Source of the DNA: an uncultured Lachnospiraceae bacterium | GTDB lineage: Bacteria > Bacillota > Clostridia > Lachnospirales > Lachnospiraceae | NCBI GenBank assembly: GCA_948441955.1 | Contig: CAOJQZ010000039.1 | Coordinates: 1-21,181, forward strand | Direction: 5' to 3' | Length of the DNA: 21,181 nt | Shown: one piece after another, positions 8,234-14,368 of the stretch | Position numbering within the stretch: position 1 is the stretch's first letter | Layout of the letters: each line of letters begins with the position of its first letter | The notes under the pieces: generated by a model | Database searches by the model: none | Seen by the model: only the letters and a program-made list of their open reading frames with translations | Told to the model about the DNA's origin: nothing | Position numbers and translations under genes: made by a program

Positions 8234-8536
8234 TTATTTCACCCCTTCCATTGTAATCGCGCCAAACGGACATGCCTTTACGCAAATGCCGCAGCCCTTG
8301 CAGTGATCATAGTCAAATGCCCCTCTTTTCATATCCTTAACCGGAATACAGCTGTCCGGGCATACCGGCACGCATAACAGGCACTGCCTACATTTATCCT
8401 CTATAAATTCCGGCTTGTCCGTAGACCATTCTCCTGTATTAAAGTCCTTAGAAGTGCCCGCACCGGTGATAATCATCCCCTCTGTAAGCTCCTTCCAATT
8501 CGCCTTTACACCTAATTTTGAAATATCCATAGCCAT
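8234..8536 (-). CDS. porD: 2-oxoacid:ferredoxin oxidoreductase delta subunit, 2x[4Fe-4S] ferredoxin-like
   Basis: A 100-residue electron-transfer subunit. It has two cluster motifs: Cys49-x2-Cys52-x2-Cys55-x3-Cys59-Pro and Cys79-x2-Cys82-x2-Cys85-x3-Cys89-Pro. It would pass electrons from the TPP-site cluster in PorB to external ferredoxin. Cys63 is an additional cysteine outside the standard set. An N-terminal stretch of about 45 residues (with NWKELTEGMIITGAGTS) is usual for PorD. Its ATG overlaps the porG stop by one base (TAATG), so the two are translationally coupled. Confidence 0.94.
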   Translation of the reverse strand: MAMDISKLGVKANWKELTEGMIITGAGTSKDFNTGEWSTDKPEFIEDKCRQCLLCVPVCPDSCIPVKDMKRGAFDYDHCKGCGICVKACPFGAITMEGVK

Positions 8537-9108
8537 TACCGCACCTCCTTAAGCGCCATTTCAAGAGCCGCCGTATTGCCGTCTATTACCTCAGGCTTGC
8601 TGGCAAATTTGTGGGTAAAGGATGCTCTCATCTCGCGTAGAAATGTCTCCTCATCCATCAGCCCTGTTACCTTTACAATTGCAGCAAGCAGCGGGGTATT
8701 CGGGAAATATTTCCCCATAGCCGCCATAGATACCTTATGGGCATCAATGGTGTAAATTCTGCCTTCATAGCCCTTTAGGTGGGGAATAATCTCTTCCTTG
8801 CTCCGGGTGGTATTAATGAGAATCGCCCCTTCCTTCTTAAGGCCTGCTGTCACATCAACCGCCTCTAAAAGAGACTCATCAACTACTACTACGTATTCCG
8901 GGTCATAAATGTTGGAGTGGGCCCGAATTACAGTATCGCTGATTCGGTTGTACGCCGTAATCGGCGCTCCCATACGCTCCGGGCCATACTCTGGAAAACC
9001 CTGTACATATTTTCCTGTCTGAAACGCTACATCTGCCAGAAGCAGTGCAGCCGTCTTGGCACCCTGACCGCCGCGGCCATGCCATCTGATTTCTGTTAAG
9101 TTGCTCAT
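8536..9108 (-). CDS. porG: 2-oxoacid:ferredoxin oxidoreductase gamma subunit
   Basis: Gamma subunit (190 residues), the catalytic-domain component of the Por/Vor complex. The N-terminus IRWHGRGGQGAKTAALLLADVAF and the segment FPEYGPERMGAPITAYNRIS are signatures of PorG. It lacks cysteine clusters and completes the CoA/TPP-handling part of the heterotetramer in the cytoplasm. It is the first structural gene of the por group, 31 nt downstream of the TM1266-type regulator, with AAAGGA about 9 nt before the ATG. Confidence 0.93.
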   Translation of the reverse strand: MSNLTEIRWHGRGGQGAKTAALLLADVAFQTGKYVQGFPEYGPERMGAPITAYNRISDTVIRAHSNIYDPEYVVVVDESLLEAVDVTAGLKKEGAILINTTRSKEEIIPHLKGYEGRIYTIDAHKVSMAAMGKYFPNTPLLAAIVKVTGLMDEETFLREMRASFTHKFASKPEVIDGNTAALEMALKEVR

Positions 9109-9139
9109 GTTCCTTCATCCTTTCTGCTGTTATATCGCT

Positions 9140-9385
9140 TTACAGCTTCGCAGTCAGCGTCTTGGCGCTGACTCCCTGAAGCATTCCAAGCTTTCCTGAT
9201 AATGCGCTTACGACATCTCCGGGTGCATCCATTACAATACTGATAATGGATACGCTTTTCTCCCGATATGGAATTCCCATTCTTCCTATAACATACTGCC
9301 GATATTCGTGCAGGATCTCATTTACCGCTGCAGCAGATTCTTCGTCTTTTACAATAACACTTATAACTGATACTCTGCTCTCCAT
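9140..9385 (-). CDS. TM1266-type iron-only hydrogenase system putative regulator (ACT-like)
   Basis: An 81-residue protein made of one small ferredoxin-like/ACT-type fold: VSVISVIVKDEESAAAVNEILHEY, then VIGRMGIPYREKSVSIISIVMDAPGDVVSALSGKLG (two quoted blocks of one domain) and a TLTAKL end. This pattern matches the TM1266 family, usually encoded with [FeFe]-hydrogenase maturation genes. No DNA-binding domain is visible, so direct transcription control is uncertain. A strong GAGGAGG site lies 8-9 nt before the ATG. It leads the por operon, which suggests a role in sensing or tuning ferredoxin-linked redox metabolism; that is inference. Confidence 0.85.
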   Translation of the reverse strand: MESRVSVISVIVKDEESAAAVNEILHEYRQYVIGRMGIPYREKSVSIISIVMDAPGDVVSALSGKLGMLQGVSAKTLTAKL

Positions 9386-9423
9386 ATGCTTTTCCTCCTC
9401 TATTCAATGCATACGTGTTTTTC

Positions 9424-9452
9424 ATTATATCATAATTCTGCTGAAAACGAAA
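9424..9452 (-). promoter_or_regulatory. Promoter of the regulator-porGDAB-transporter-recQ run
   Basis: On the minus strand TATAAT (9429-9424) is preceded by TGA, an extended -10. The best -35 at 17-bp spacing is weak (TTTCGT, 9452-9447). No terminator hairpin is visible between the upstream deacetylase gene and this promoter, so some read-through from upstream is possible. Confidence 0.55.
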
Positions 9453-9479
9453 AATATTTTCTATAGTTGAGCACAAAAA

Positions 9480-10253
9480 TCAGGAATCCTTTATCTGCTT
9501 TCCAGTTACATCCATATGATAGTCCTTTTTATAGATCAGCTCGGACACCGGCACAATTTCATATCCCTTCTCCTTTAGTCCTGTAATTAATGCTTCCAGA
9601 GCTTCCGCCGTATATTTTGCCCCATTGTGGCAAAGGATAATGGCTCCATTGTAAAGGGCCTTATGATTCAAAACTGTATCAATAATACTGTCCGCTCCGT
9701 AGTCCTTCCAATCCAGACTGTCCACGCTCCACTGAATTGTATAGTACCCATTTTCCTTTGCGTTCAGGATAACACGATCATCATAATCTCCATAGGGAGG
9801 ACGGAACAGTTTCATTTCTTCTCCGGTCAGCTCCTTTACCTTCTTATGGACATCCATAAGCTCCCGTGTCTTTTCCTCTTCCGAAATCTGGGACATATTT
9901 TTATGGTTCTCACTGTGATTCCCCAGATCATGACCCGCCTCATAAATCGCCTTCACATCATCTGGATAGCTTTCTACCCATCCGCCGGTCATAAAAAATG
10001 TAACATGTACATCATTCTTTTTTAAAATATCAAGAATTCTCTGTGTGTCTTCATTCCCCCATGCAGCGTCAAAACTTAACGCCACTTTTTTTTCTTTTGT
10101 ATCTACACAGTAAATCGGAAGCTCTTTTCCATTCACATTGCTGGACACTGTTACATATCCCGACACATACTTATAAGAACCGGCGAGAGCTACCATAAGC
10201 GTAAGCAGCAAAATTCCACGGTTTCTCCATCTGCGCTTCTTATCTTCTTTCAT
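9480..10253 (-). CDS. Polysaccharide deacetylase (NodB/CE4), PdaB-like, membrane-anchored
   Basis: A 257-residue protein with a basic N-terminus and one hydrophobic helix (about 13-27), so the catalytic domain should lie outside the cytoplasmic membrane. The NodB domain shows SFDAAWG (60-66, catalytic Asp62), the His pair HSENH (113-117), RPPYGDYD (151-158), a DSLDWKDYG segment and ILCHNG with the late catalytic His. The usual TFDDG motif is SFDAA here, so the second (metal-binding) Asp is missing; this is also known in sporulation PdaB-type members, which supports that grouping. The substrate is probably peptidoglycan or a spore-related glycan. The start is chosen to keep the anchor helix. 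No good ribosome site is present: a terminator T-tract directly precedes the ATG. Confidence 0.87.
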   Translation of the reverse strand: MKEDKKRRWRNRGILLLTLMVALAGSYKYVSGYVTVSSNVNGKELPIYCVDTKEKKVALSFDAAWGNEDTQRILDILKKNDVHVTFFMTGGWVESYPDDVKAIYEAGHDLGNHSENHKNMSQISEEEKTRELMDVHKKVKELTGEEMKLFRPPYGDYDDRVILNAKENGYYTIQWSVDSLDWKDYGADSIIDTVLNHKALYNGAIILCHNGAKYTAEALEALITGLKEKGYEIVPVSELIYKKDYHMDVTGKQIKDS

Positions 10254-10302
10254 AAAATAAAAACCCCAGAACCTATACTTTACCTGTAGTATATGTTCTG
10301 GG
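10254..10302 (-). terminator. Intrinsic terminator of the nrdR-truA-exonuclease unit
   Basis: On the minus strand CCCAGAAC (10302-10295) pairs with GTTCTGGG (10272-10265). Inside, TATACT (10293-10288) pairs with AGTATA (10279-10274) around an 8-nt loop, with one A/G mismatch. The tail TTTTTATTTT (10263-10254) follows. It sits directly against the deacetylase start codon. Confidence 0.8.
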
Positions 10303-10316
10303 AAGATAATTTATGA
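10288..10316 (-). promoter_or_regulatory. Possible sporulation-sigma promoter nested in the terminator
   Basis: On the minus strand TCATAAA (10316-10310), 14 bp, then CATATACT (10295-10288) resembles the Bacillus sigma-E pattern (about KMATATT-N14-CATACANT). The predicted start near 10281 lies in the hairpin loop, so the transcript would lack the left arm. The spacing fits, but the -35 matches only partly; this is a hypothesis supported by the sporulation character of the gene. Confidence 0.35.
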
Positions 10317-10400
10317 GAATAAGGGCATGTGCTGCCTGTTCCCTAAACGCCGGTTTCTCTATATGCCGTATTATTTCATAATCCGCCCTTCATGCCGCCT

Positions 10401-11153
10401 TCACTCCATTTCAAGCTCAACCGGGCAATGATCCGATCCTGTCACCTCTGACAGGATTTTTGCATCCACAAGCCTGTCCCTCAAACACTCTGAAACGCAG
10501 AAATAATCGATTCTCCACCCCGCATTTTTAGCCCTTGCCTGAAACCGGTAAGACCACCAGGAATACATCCCTTCTGTCTCCGGGTAAAAATAACGAAAGG
10601 TATCAATAAATCCCGCCTCTAGCAGCTCTGTAAATTTCTGCCGTTCCTCATCTGTAAACCCTGCATTTTTTCGGTTGGTTTTTGGATTCTTAAGATCGAT
10701 TTCTTTATGTGCAACATTCAAATCCCCACAGAACACTACCGGCTTTTTCTCCTCCAGAGCCTTCAAATATGCCAGAAAATCTTTCTCCCATTTCATACGA
10801 TATGGAAGTCTTAACAGCTCATTCTGAGAATTGGGCGTATATACCGTCACTAAATAAAAATCCTCATATTCCAGTGTAATGACTCTTCCCTCCTGATCAT
10901 GTTCTTCGGTTCCGATTCCATAAACAGCAGAGAGAGGTTCCTTCTTTGTAAATACTGCCGTTCCGGAATATCCCTTCTTTCTGGCATAGTTCCAATATTG
11001 ATAATATCCAGGAAGTTCAAGCTCCAGCTGCCCCTCCTGCATTTTCGTTTCCTGAATACAGAAAATATCTGCTTCTGATTTTCTGAAAAAGTCTATAAAC
11101 CCCTTTTGTACGCAGGCACGAATGCCGTTTACATTCCATGAAATAAGTTTCAT
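10401..11153 (-). CDS. xth: Exodeoxyribonuclease III (AP endonuclease, ExoA/Xth type)
   Basis: A 250-residue exonuclease/AP endonuclease of the EEP superfamily that nicks DNA at abasic sites and removes 3' blocks in base-excision repair. Motifs: MKLISWNVNGIRA at the N-terminus, metal ligand Glu35 in IQETK, a GDLNVAH segment in the middle, WWSYRFQARAKNAGWRIDYF, and the C-terminal GSDHCPV with catalytic Asp241/His242. Length matches the family. It starts 12 nt after the truA stop and is probably the last gene of the nrdR-truA-xth unit, with a terminator at 10254-10302. Confidence 0.95.
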   Translation of the reverse strand: MKLISWNVNGIRACVQKGFIDFFRKSEADIFCIQETKMQEGQLELELPGYYQYWNYARKKGYSGTAVFTKKEPLSAVYGIGTEEHDQEGRVITLEYEDFYLVTVYTPNSQNELLRLPYRMKWEKDFLAYLKALEEKKPVVFCGDLNVAHKEIDLKNPKTNRKNAGFTDEERQKFTELLEAGFIDTFRYFYPETEGMYSWWSYRFQARAKNAGWRIDYFCVSECLRDRLVDAKILSEVTGSDHCPVELEME

Positions 11154-11165
11154 GTTCTATCCACC

Positions 11166-11900
11166 CTAATAATAAACCTTTCTTAAAAATAATCCCTTTG
11201 CAGGAGCCAGAAATCCGGCCGAACTCCTATCCTCTGCAGCAATAATAACCGGAATCATATCCGGCTTTCGCTTTCCCGTCCCCACCTCAAGAAGCGTCCC
11301 TGTAAGAATGCGCACCATATGATATAAAAACCCGGTTCCATAATAAGTAATCCGCACTTTATCCCCGGTACTTACAATCTTAATATTTGTAATACGCCGT
11401 ACGGAATCCCTGCAGTCCTTATCATCTGTAAAGCTGATAAAGTTCCTTTCTCCTACTAAATATGCCGCCGCCTTTTTCATGTCCTCGACATTCAGCTCTC
11501 TGGGATAATGATAACAATACTTTCTGGAAAATACATCCGGCTTCTCGCGGCAGTCAATATAATATTCATATTTTTTCCCTTTTGCACTTTTTCTGGCGTG
11601 AAAACCGTTTTTCACCAGCTCCGCCTTCATAATACGGATATCCTCCGGCAAATAGCGGTTCAGCGATTCCTTTAACTCCTGTTCATCGTACAGCTTTGAT
11701 AATTTTACACTGGCCACCTGCCCTCTGGCATGTACCCCGGCGTCCGTTCTTCCGGAACCATCCACACGCACACGGTAACCTACCAGCTTGCCGATGCTCC
11801 ACTCCAGCACAAACTGTATTGTATTATCTGTCGCAGCCTGCCGCTGCCAGCCCTGGTAACGGCTGCCGTCATACGAAATTGTCAGCTTATATGTTCTCAT
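11166..11900 (-). CDS. truA: tRNA pseudouridine(38-40) synthase TruA
   Basis: The 244-residue enzyme converts uridines 38-40 of the tRNA anticodon stem-loop to pseudouridine. The N-terminal KLTISYDGSRYQGWQRQ and the catalytic motif GSGRTDAGVHARGQ (catalytic Asp53) are diagnostic, as are DIRIMKAE, FHARKSAKGKKYEYYI and FLYHMVRILTGTL. Length is standard. An AAGG ribosome site precedes the ATG, and the gene starts 8 nt after the nrdR stop, so they form one operon. Confidence 0.96.
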   Translation of the reverse strand: MRTYKLTISYDGSRYQGWQRQAATDNTIQFVLEWSIGKLVGYRVRVDGSGRTDAGVHARGQVASVKLSKLYDEQELKESLNRYLPEDIRIMKAELVKNGFHARKSAKGKKYEYYIDCREKPDVFSRKYCYHYPRELNVEDMKKAAAYLVGERNFISFTDDKDCRDSVRRITNIKIVSTGDKVRITYYGTGFLYHMVRILTGTLLEVGTGKRKPDMIPVIIAAEDRSSAGFLAPAKGLFLRKVYY

Positions 11901-11908
11901 AACACACC

Positions 11909-12358
11909 TTATTTTAATATTTTCTTCAATTCATCCATAAATGTATTTACATCCTTAAATTCTCTGTAGACCGATGCGAATCTTACATACGCCACTTCAT
12001 CCAGCGTCTTCAGTTCCTCAATTACAATCTCCCCGATTGTACTGCTTGAAATCTCCTTTTCCTCCAGACTGAATATTTTAGTTTCAATATTATTTACTGT
12101 CTTCTGAATATCCTCTGCCGATACCGGCCGCTTATAACACGCGCTTAAAATCCCTGATTCGATCTTACCGCGTTCGTACTGCTCCCTGTTATTGTCTTTC
12201 TTAATTATAATAAGCGGAATTGTCTCAACCTTCTCATATGTTGTGAAACGCTTCCCGCACACATCACAGGAACGCCTCCTTCTTATAGAATTGCCGTCCT
12301 CCGCCGGCCTTGAATCAATCACTCTTGTATCCGGATTTGCACAATATGGACATTTCAT
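11909..12358 (-). CDS. nrdR: Transcriptional repressor NrdR of ribonucleotide reductase genes
   Basis: A 149-residue zinc-ribbon/ATP-cone repressor that senses nucleotide levels. Cys3/Cys6 (MKCPYC) and a second CDVC pair form the zinc site, with RRRRSCDVCGKRFTTYEKVE between ribbon and ATP-cone. The ATP-cone spans roughly residues 49-139 (PLIIIKKDNNREQYERGKI onwards). The length is typical. An AAAGGAG site lies 7 nt upstream of the ATG. No ribonucleotide reductase gene is in the window, and I see no obvious paired NrdR boxes here. Confidence 0.96.
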   Translation of the reverse strand: MKCPYCANPDTRVIDSRPAEDGNSIRRRRSCDVCGKRFTTYEKVETIPLIIIKKDNNREQYERGKIESGILSACYKRPVSAEDIQKTVNNIETKIFSLEEKEISSSTIGEIVIEELKTLDEVAYVRFASVYREFKDVNTFMDELKKILK

Positions 12359-12407
12359 ATTTTCTGCTCCTTTTCTTCATGTTTTCCAGACTACATCTTC
12401 CCCAAAG

Positions 12408-12437
12408 ATTATATCACAGAACGCATACACAATACAA
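12408..12437 (-). promoter_or_regulatory. Promoter of the nrdR-truA-xth unit
   Basis: On the minus strand TTGTAT (12437-12432), 18 bp, TATAAT (12413-12408), with TGA before the -10 (extended). It lies in the 84-bp gap upstream of nrdR. Confidence 0.6.
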
Positions 12438-12442
12438 TAAAT

Positions 12443-12682
12443 TTAACCTTCTTCATGCATCTCCACAAGAATAATATCCGGCCCTATTTTCTTAATACAT
12501 TTATACGGAATAATATACTCTGATCCATCGCTGAAAAAACCACAGAACTTTCCTGTTTTCGGAATTATAATTGCCTCAATACAGCCATTGCACTCATCAA
12601 TAATCAGATCAACCACATATCCCAGCTTTTTACAGTCACATGCATTGATCACTTCTTTATCCTGCAGCTCACACAAACGCAT
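12443..12682 (-). CDS. YlmC/YmxH family sporulation protein (PRC-barrel-like)
   Basis: A small protein of 79 residues. MRLCELQDKEVINACDCKKLGYVVDLIIDECNGCIEAIIIP (shown here as one N-terminal region: MRLCELQDKEVI, then CDCKKLGYVVDLIIDE) matches the YlmC/YmxH family, found in endospore formers; the molecular role is not established. The frame is open up to 12754, but ATG 12682 is preferred: it gives the family's usual length and has GGGGGA about 10 nt upstream, whereas the extra codons are encoded by a terminator hairpin. It seems to be its own transcription unit, with a possible sporulation promoter inside that hairpin. Confidence 0.85.
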   Translation of the reverse strand: MRLCELQDKEVINACDCKKLGYVVDLIIDECNGCIEAIIIPKTGKFCGFFSDGSEYIIPYKCIKKIGPDIILVEMHEEG

Positions 12683-12701
12683 CTTGTTCTTTCCCCCATT
12701 C

Positions 12702-12743
12702 AAAATAAAATCCGCATATACTACTTCTTCATAGTATATGCGG
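12702..12743 (-). terminator. Intrinsic terminator of the carbamate kinase-ferredoxin unit
   Basis: On the minus strand CCGCATATACTA (12743-12732) pairs perfectly with TAGTATATGCGG (12723-12712) around an 8-nt loop, followed by ATTTTATTTT. It begins 29 nt after the ferredoxin stop and ends 19 nt before the YlmC/YmxH start. Confidence 0.8.
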
Positions 12744-12760
12744 ACTACTCTCATCCGGTT
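12732..12760 (-). promoter_or_regulatory. Possible sporulation-sigma promoter nested in the terminator
   Basis: On the minus strand AACC (12760-12757), 16 bp, CATATACTA (12740-12732) fits the Bacillus sigma-K pattern (mACm-N16-CATAnnnTA). The predicted start lies in the hairpin loop, so the transcript would lose the left stem arm and escape termination. Whether it is read by sigma-K, sigma-E or not at all is unknown. Confidence 0.35.
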
Positions 12761-12772
12761 CCAGCGTCCTCT

Positions 12773-12958
12773 TTATTCCTCAATATCAATTACAGAAACA
12801 GGACAATCGTCTCTCGCCTCTTTCGCAGTATTCTCATATTCCGGTGAGACGTCTGCATATGCCTCCGCCACGCCTTCGTCATTAAACCGAAACACCTCCG
12901 GGCAGGCGGCAACACATGCCCCACAGGAGATACAGCCTTCATTTACTTTTGCAGTCAT
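12773..12958 (-). CDS. [4Fe-4S] ferredoxin (single cluster)
   Basis: A 61-residue soluble electron carrier. Cys9-x2-Cys12-x2-Cys15 plus Cys52-Pro would hold one [4Fe-4S] cluster, as in Thermotoga-type monocluster ferredoxins. Cys19 sits where those proteins have a disulfide cysteine, but no partner is visible in the middle of the chain. The acidic surface (many Glu/Asp) fits a donor/acceptor for ferredoxin enzymes. GGAGG lies 7 nt before the ATG. It follows carbamate kinase by 58 nt and is probably co-transcribed with it. Confidence 0.93.
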   Translation of the reverse strand: MTAKVNEGCISCGACVAACPEVFRFNDEGVAEAYADVSPEYENTAKEARDDCPVSVIDIEE

Positions 12959-13016
12959 AGGAATCCTCCTTCATATCTTTTCAGGTAGTATTCCCGTTTT
13001 TCCTGTCTTCATACAT

Positions 13017-13946
13017 CTATTTTATCAACGTTCCCGTCTTTCCCCTCAGTGCATCCGAAAGTCTGTCAAATGAAGTAATAAGGGCGCTTCTTCCCTCTCT
13101 TCCCTCAATAAAATCTACAGATGCCCGAAATTTGGGAAGCATATTATATACTCCAAAGTGTCCGGCCTCCATATACTCCTTTGCCTGCTCCACAGTAATC
13201 TCTCCAAGCTCCTCTTCATTCGGCCGTCCCATATTAATCTTCACCCTTTCCACACTGGTCAGAATAATAAGCTGATCTGCATCTACCGCCTCCGCCATCC
13301 TGCCAGCTGCCAGATCCTTTTCAATAACCGCACTTGCCCCCTTTAAATGATTGTCCTGCATAAGAACCGGTATTCCGCCTCCGCCGCAGGCGATAACAAC
13401 CTGGTCCGCGTCTAACAGCGTCCGGATTGCATCTATCTCTATAATACTGACCGGATTAGGAGCAGATACAATTCTTCTATATCCTTTTCCCGGCTCTTCC
13501 ACCACATAATTTCCCTTTTTACGCTCAATATTTGCCTCCTCTGCATTCATGTACCTTCCGAGAACCTTCGTGGGCGTGTAAAACGCCTCGTCGTAAGGGT
13601 CTACAACTACCTGAGTAAGAATCGTACTGATAGTCCGGAAAATACCTCTGCTTAGAAGCTCTTCACGAATAATATTCTGGAGGTCATACCCAATATACCC
13701 CTGACTCATAGCAGAGCATACAGACATGGGGGCCGCCGTGTAATCCTCATGCTGCTTTGCAAATTCATTCATTGCTGTATGTATCATACCTACCTGCGGT
13801 GCGTTGCTGTGGGTAATGGCAACCTGATATCCTTCTTCAATCAAATCTGCAATTGTAACCGCTGATTTCTTAACCGCAACCATCTGTTCAGGTAATGTAG
13901 TCCCAAGCGCCCGATGTCCAAGCGCCACAACGACTCGTTTCTTCAT
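13017..13946 (-). CDS. arcC: Carbamate kinase family protein (ArcC-like, variant N-terminal motif)
   Basis: A 309-residue amino-acid-kinase fold enzyme. Family reaction: carbamoyl phosphate + ADP to ATP + carbamate, the ATP-yielding last step of arginine, agmatine or purine/ureide fermentation. Matching blocks: HSNAPQVGM, SAMSQGYIGYDLQN, TILTQVVVDPYDEAF followed by PTKVLGRYM, ACGGGGIPV, GASAVIEKDLAAGRMAE, ADQLIILT and GHFGVYNMLPK. Oddities: the nearly invariant GGN at the N-terminus is Gly10-His11-Arg12 here (ALGHRALG), and HGNGPQVG reads HSNAPQVG. AGGAGG lies 8 nt before the ATG. No arginine deiminase or carbamoyltransferase is present nearby; ferredoxin follows. Could be a sub-family with altered substrate. 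Confidence 0.87.
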   Translation of the reverse strand: MKKRVVVALGHRALGTTLPEQMVAVKKSAVTIADLIEEGYQVAITHSNAPQVGMIHTAMNEFAKQHEDYTAAPMSVCSAMSQGYIGYDLQNIIREELLSRGIFRTISTILTQVVVDPYDEAFYTPTKVLGRYMNAEEANIERKKGNYVVEEPGKGYRRIVSAPNPVSIIEIDAIRTLLDADQVVIACGGGGIPVLMQDNHLKGASAVIEKDLAAGRMAEAVDADQLIILTSVERVKINMGRPNEEELGEITVEQAKEYMEAGHFGVYNMLPKFRASVDFIEGREGRSALITSFDRLSDALRGKTGTLIK

Positions 13947-13982
13947 ATCCGTGTCCTCCTAGAATTCTTTACAAGTATGTTT

Positions 13983-14011
13983 ATTATAGCATGCACTGTT
14001 CCGTTTCACAA
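13983..14011 (-). promoter_or_regulatory. Promoter of the carbamate kinase-ferredoxin unit
   Basis: On the minus strand TTGTGA (14011-14006), 17 bp, TATAAT (13988-13983), with TGC before the -10 (extended). It ends about 37 nt upstream of the kinase start. Confidence 0.65.
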
Positions 14012-14159
14012 ATCTAATTTCTTATTGCCTTTTAATGAAAAGAGAATCATCAAAGACAGAAATGCAAAAGTTACTACTCTGGCCTGCAAACCTTAAGTAA
14101 TCTTAAGCAGATTTTCTATCGTTGACAATTCCCAAAACCCTTGTAAATTCAAGGAAAAA

Positions 14160-14234
14160 TCGGGGTAACAGGATTCGAACCTGCGACCTCACGGCCCCCA
14201 GCCGTGCGCTCTAACCAAACTGAGCCATACCCCG
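14160..14234 (-). tRNA. tRNA-Pro (anticodon GGG)
   Basis: The minus strand folds as a cloverleaf: acceptor CGGGGTA/TACCCCG, D arm GCTC/GAGC, anticodon stem CACGG/CCGTG with loop CTGGGGG (anticodon GGG at 14199-14197), a 5-nt variable loop, and T arm GCAGG/CCTGT with TTCGAAT. The discriminator A is at 14160 and is followed by TTTTTCC, so CCA is not encoded. A weak hairpin (CCTTG/CAAGG at 14138-14153) follows and may help termination. The 13947-14159 gap otherwise holds only the carbamate kinase promoter. Confidence 0.95.
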
Positions 14235-14242
14235 ATAGTACT

Positions 14243-14271
14243 ATTTTATCGAATTACGTCGAAGAATGCAA
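14243..14271 (-). promoter_or_regulatory. Probable promoter of tRNA-Pro
   Basis: On the minus strand TTGCAT (14271-14266), 17 bp, TAAAAT (14248-14243). The predicted start is within a few bases of the tRNA 5' end at 14234. The -35 is a partial match. Confidence 0.4.
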
Positions 14272-14368
14272 GTATAAATTTTAACAATTTATATTTTACT
14301 ACTTACTTGAACTTAAATATGTTAAGATATGTTTATAAAACTATGTCTATGCGAAAGGAGGCTGCATT

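Noticed and set aside
12683..12754. Longer YlmC/YmxH reading frame starting at 12754
   Set aside because: The added codons are encoded by the terminator hairpin at 12702-12743, and the family begins at MRLCEL; GGGGGA precedes ATG 12682.
14092..14107. Two CTTAAG hexamers 4 bp apart downstream of tRNA-Pro
   Set aside because: A short AT-rich repeat with no stem, promoter or gene link that I can support; probably chance.
14160..14234. tRNA-Pro as a possible integration site for a mobile element
   Set aside because: No integrase gene and no repeat of the tRNA 3' end is visible in the flanks; ordinary genes lie on both sides.
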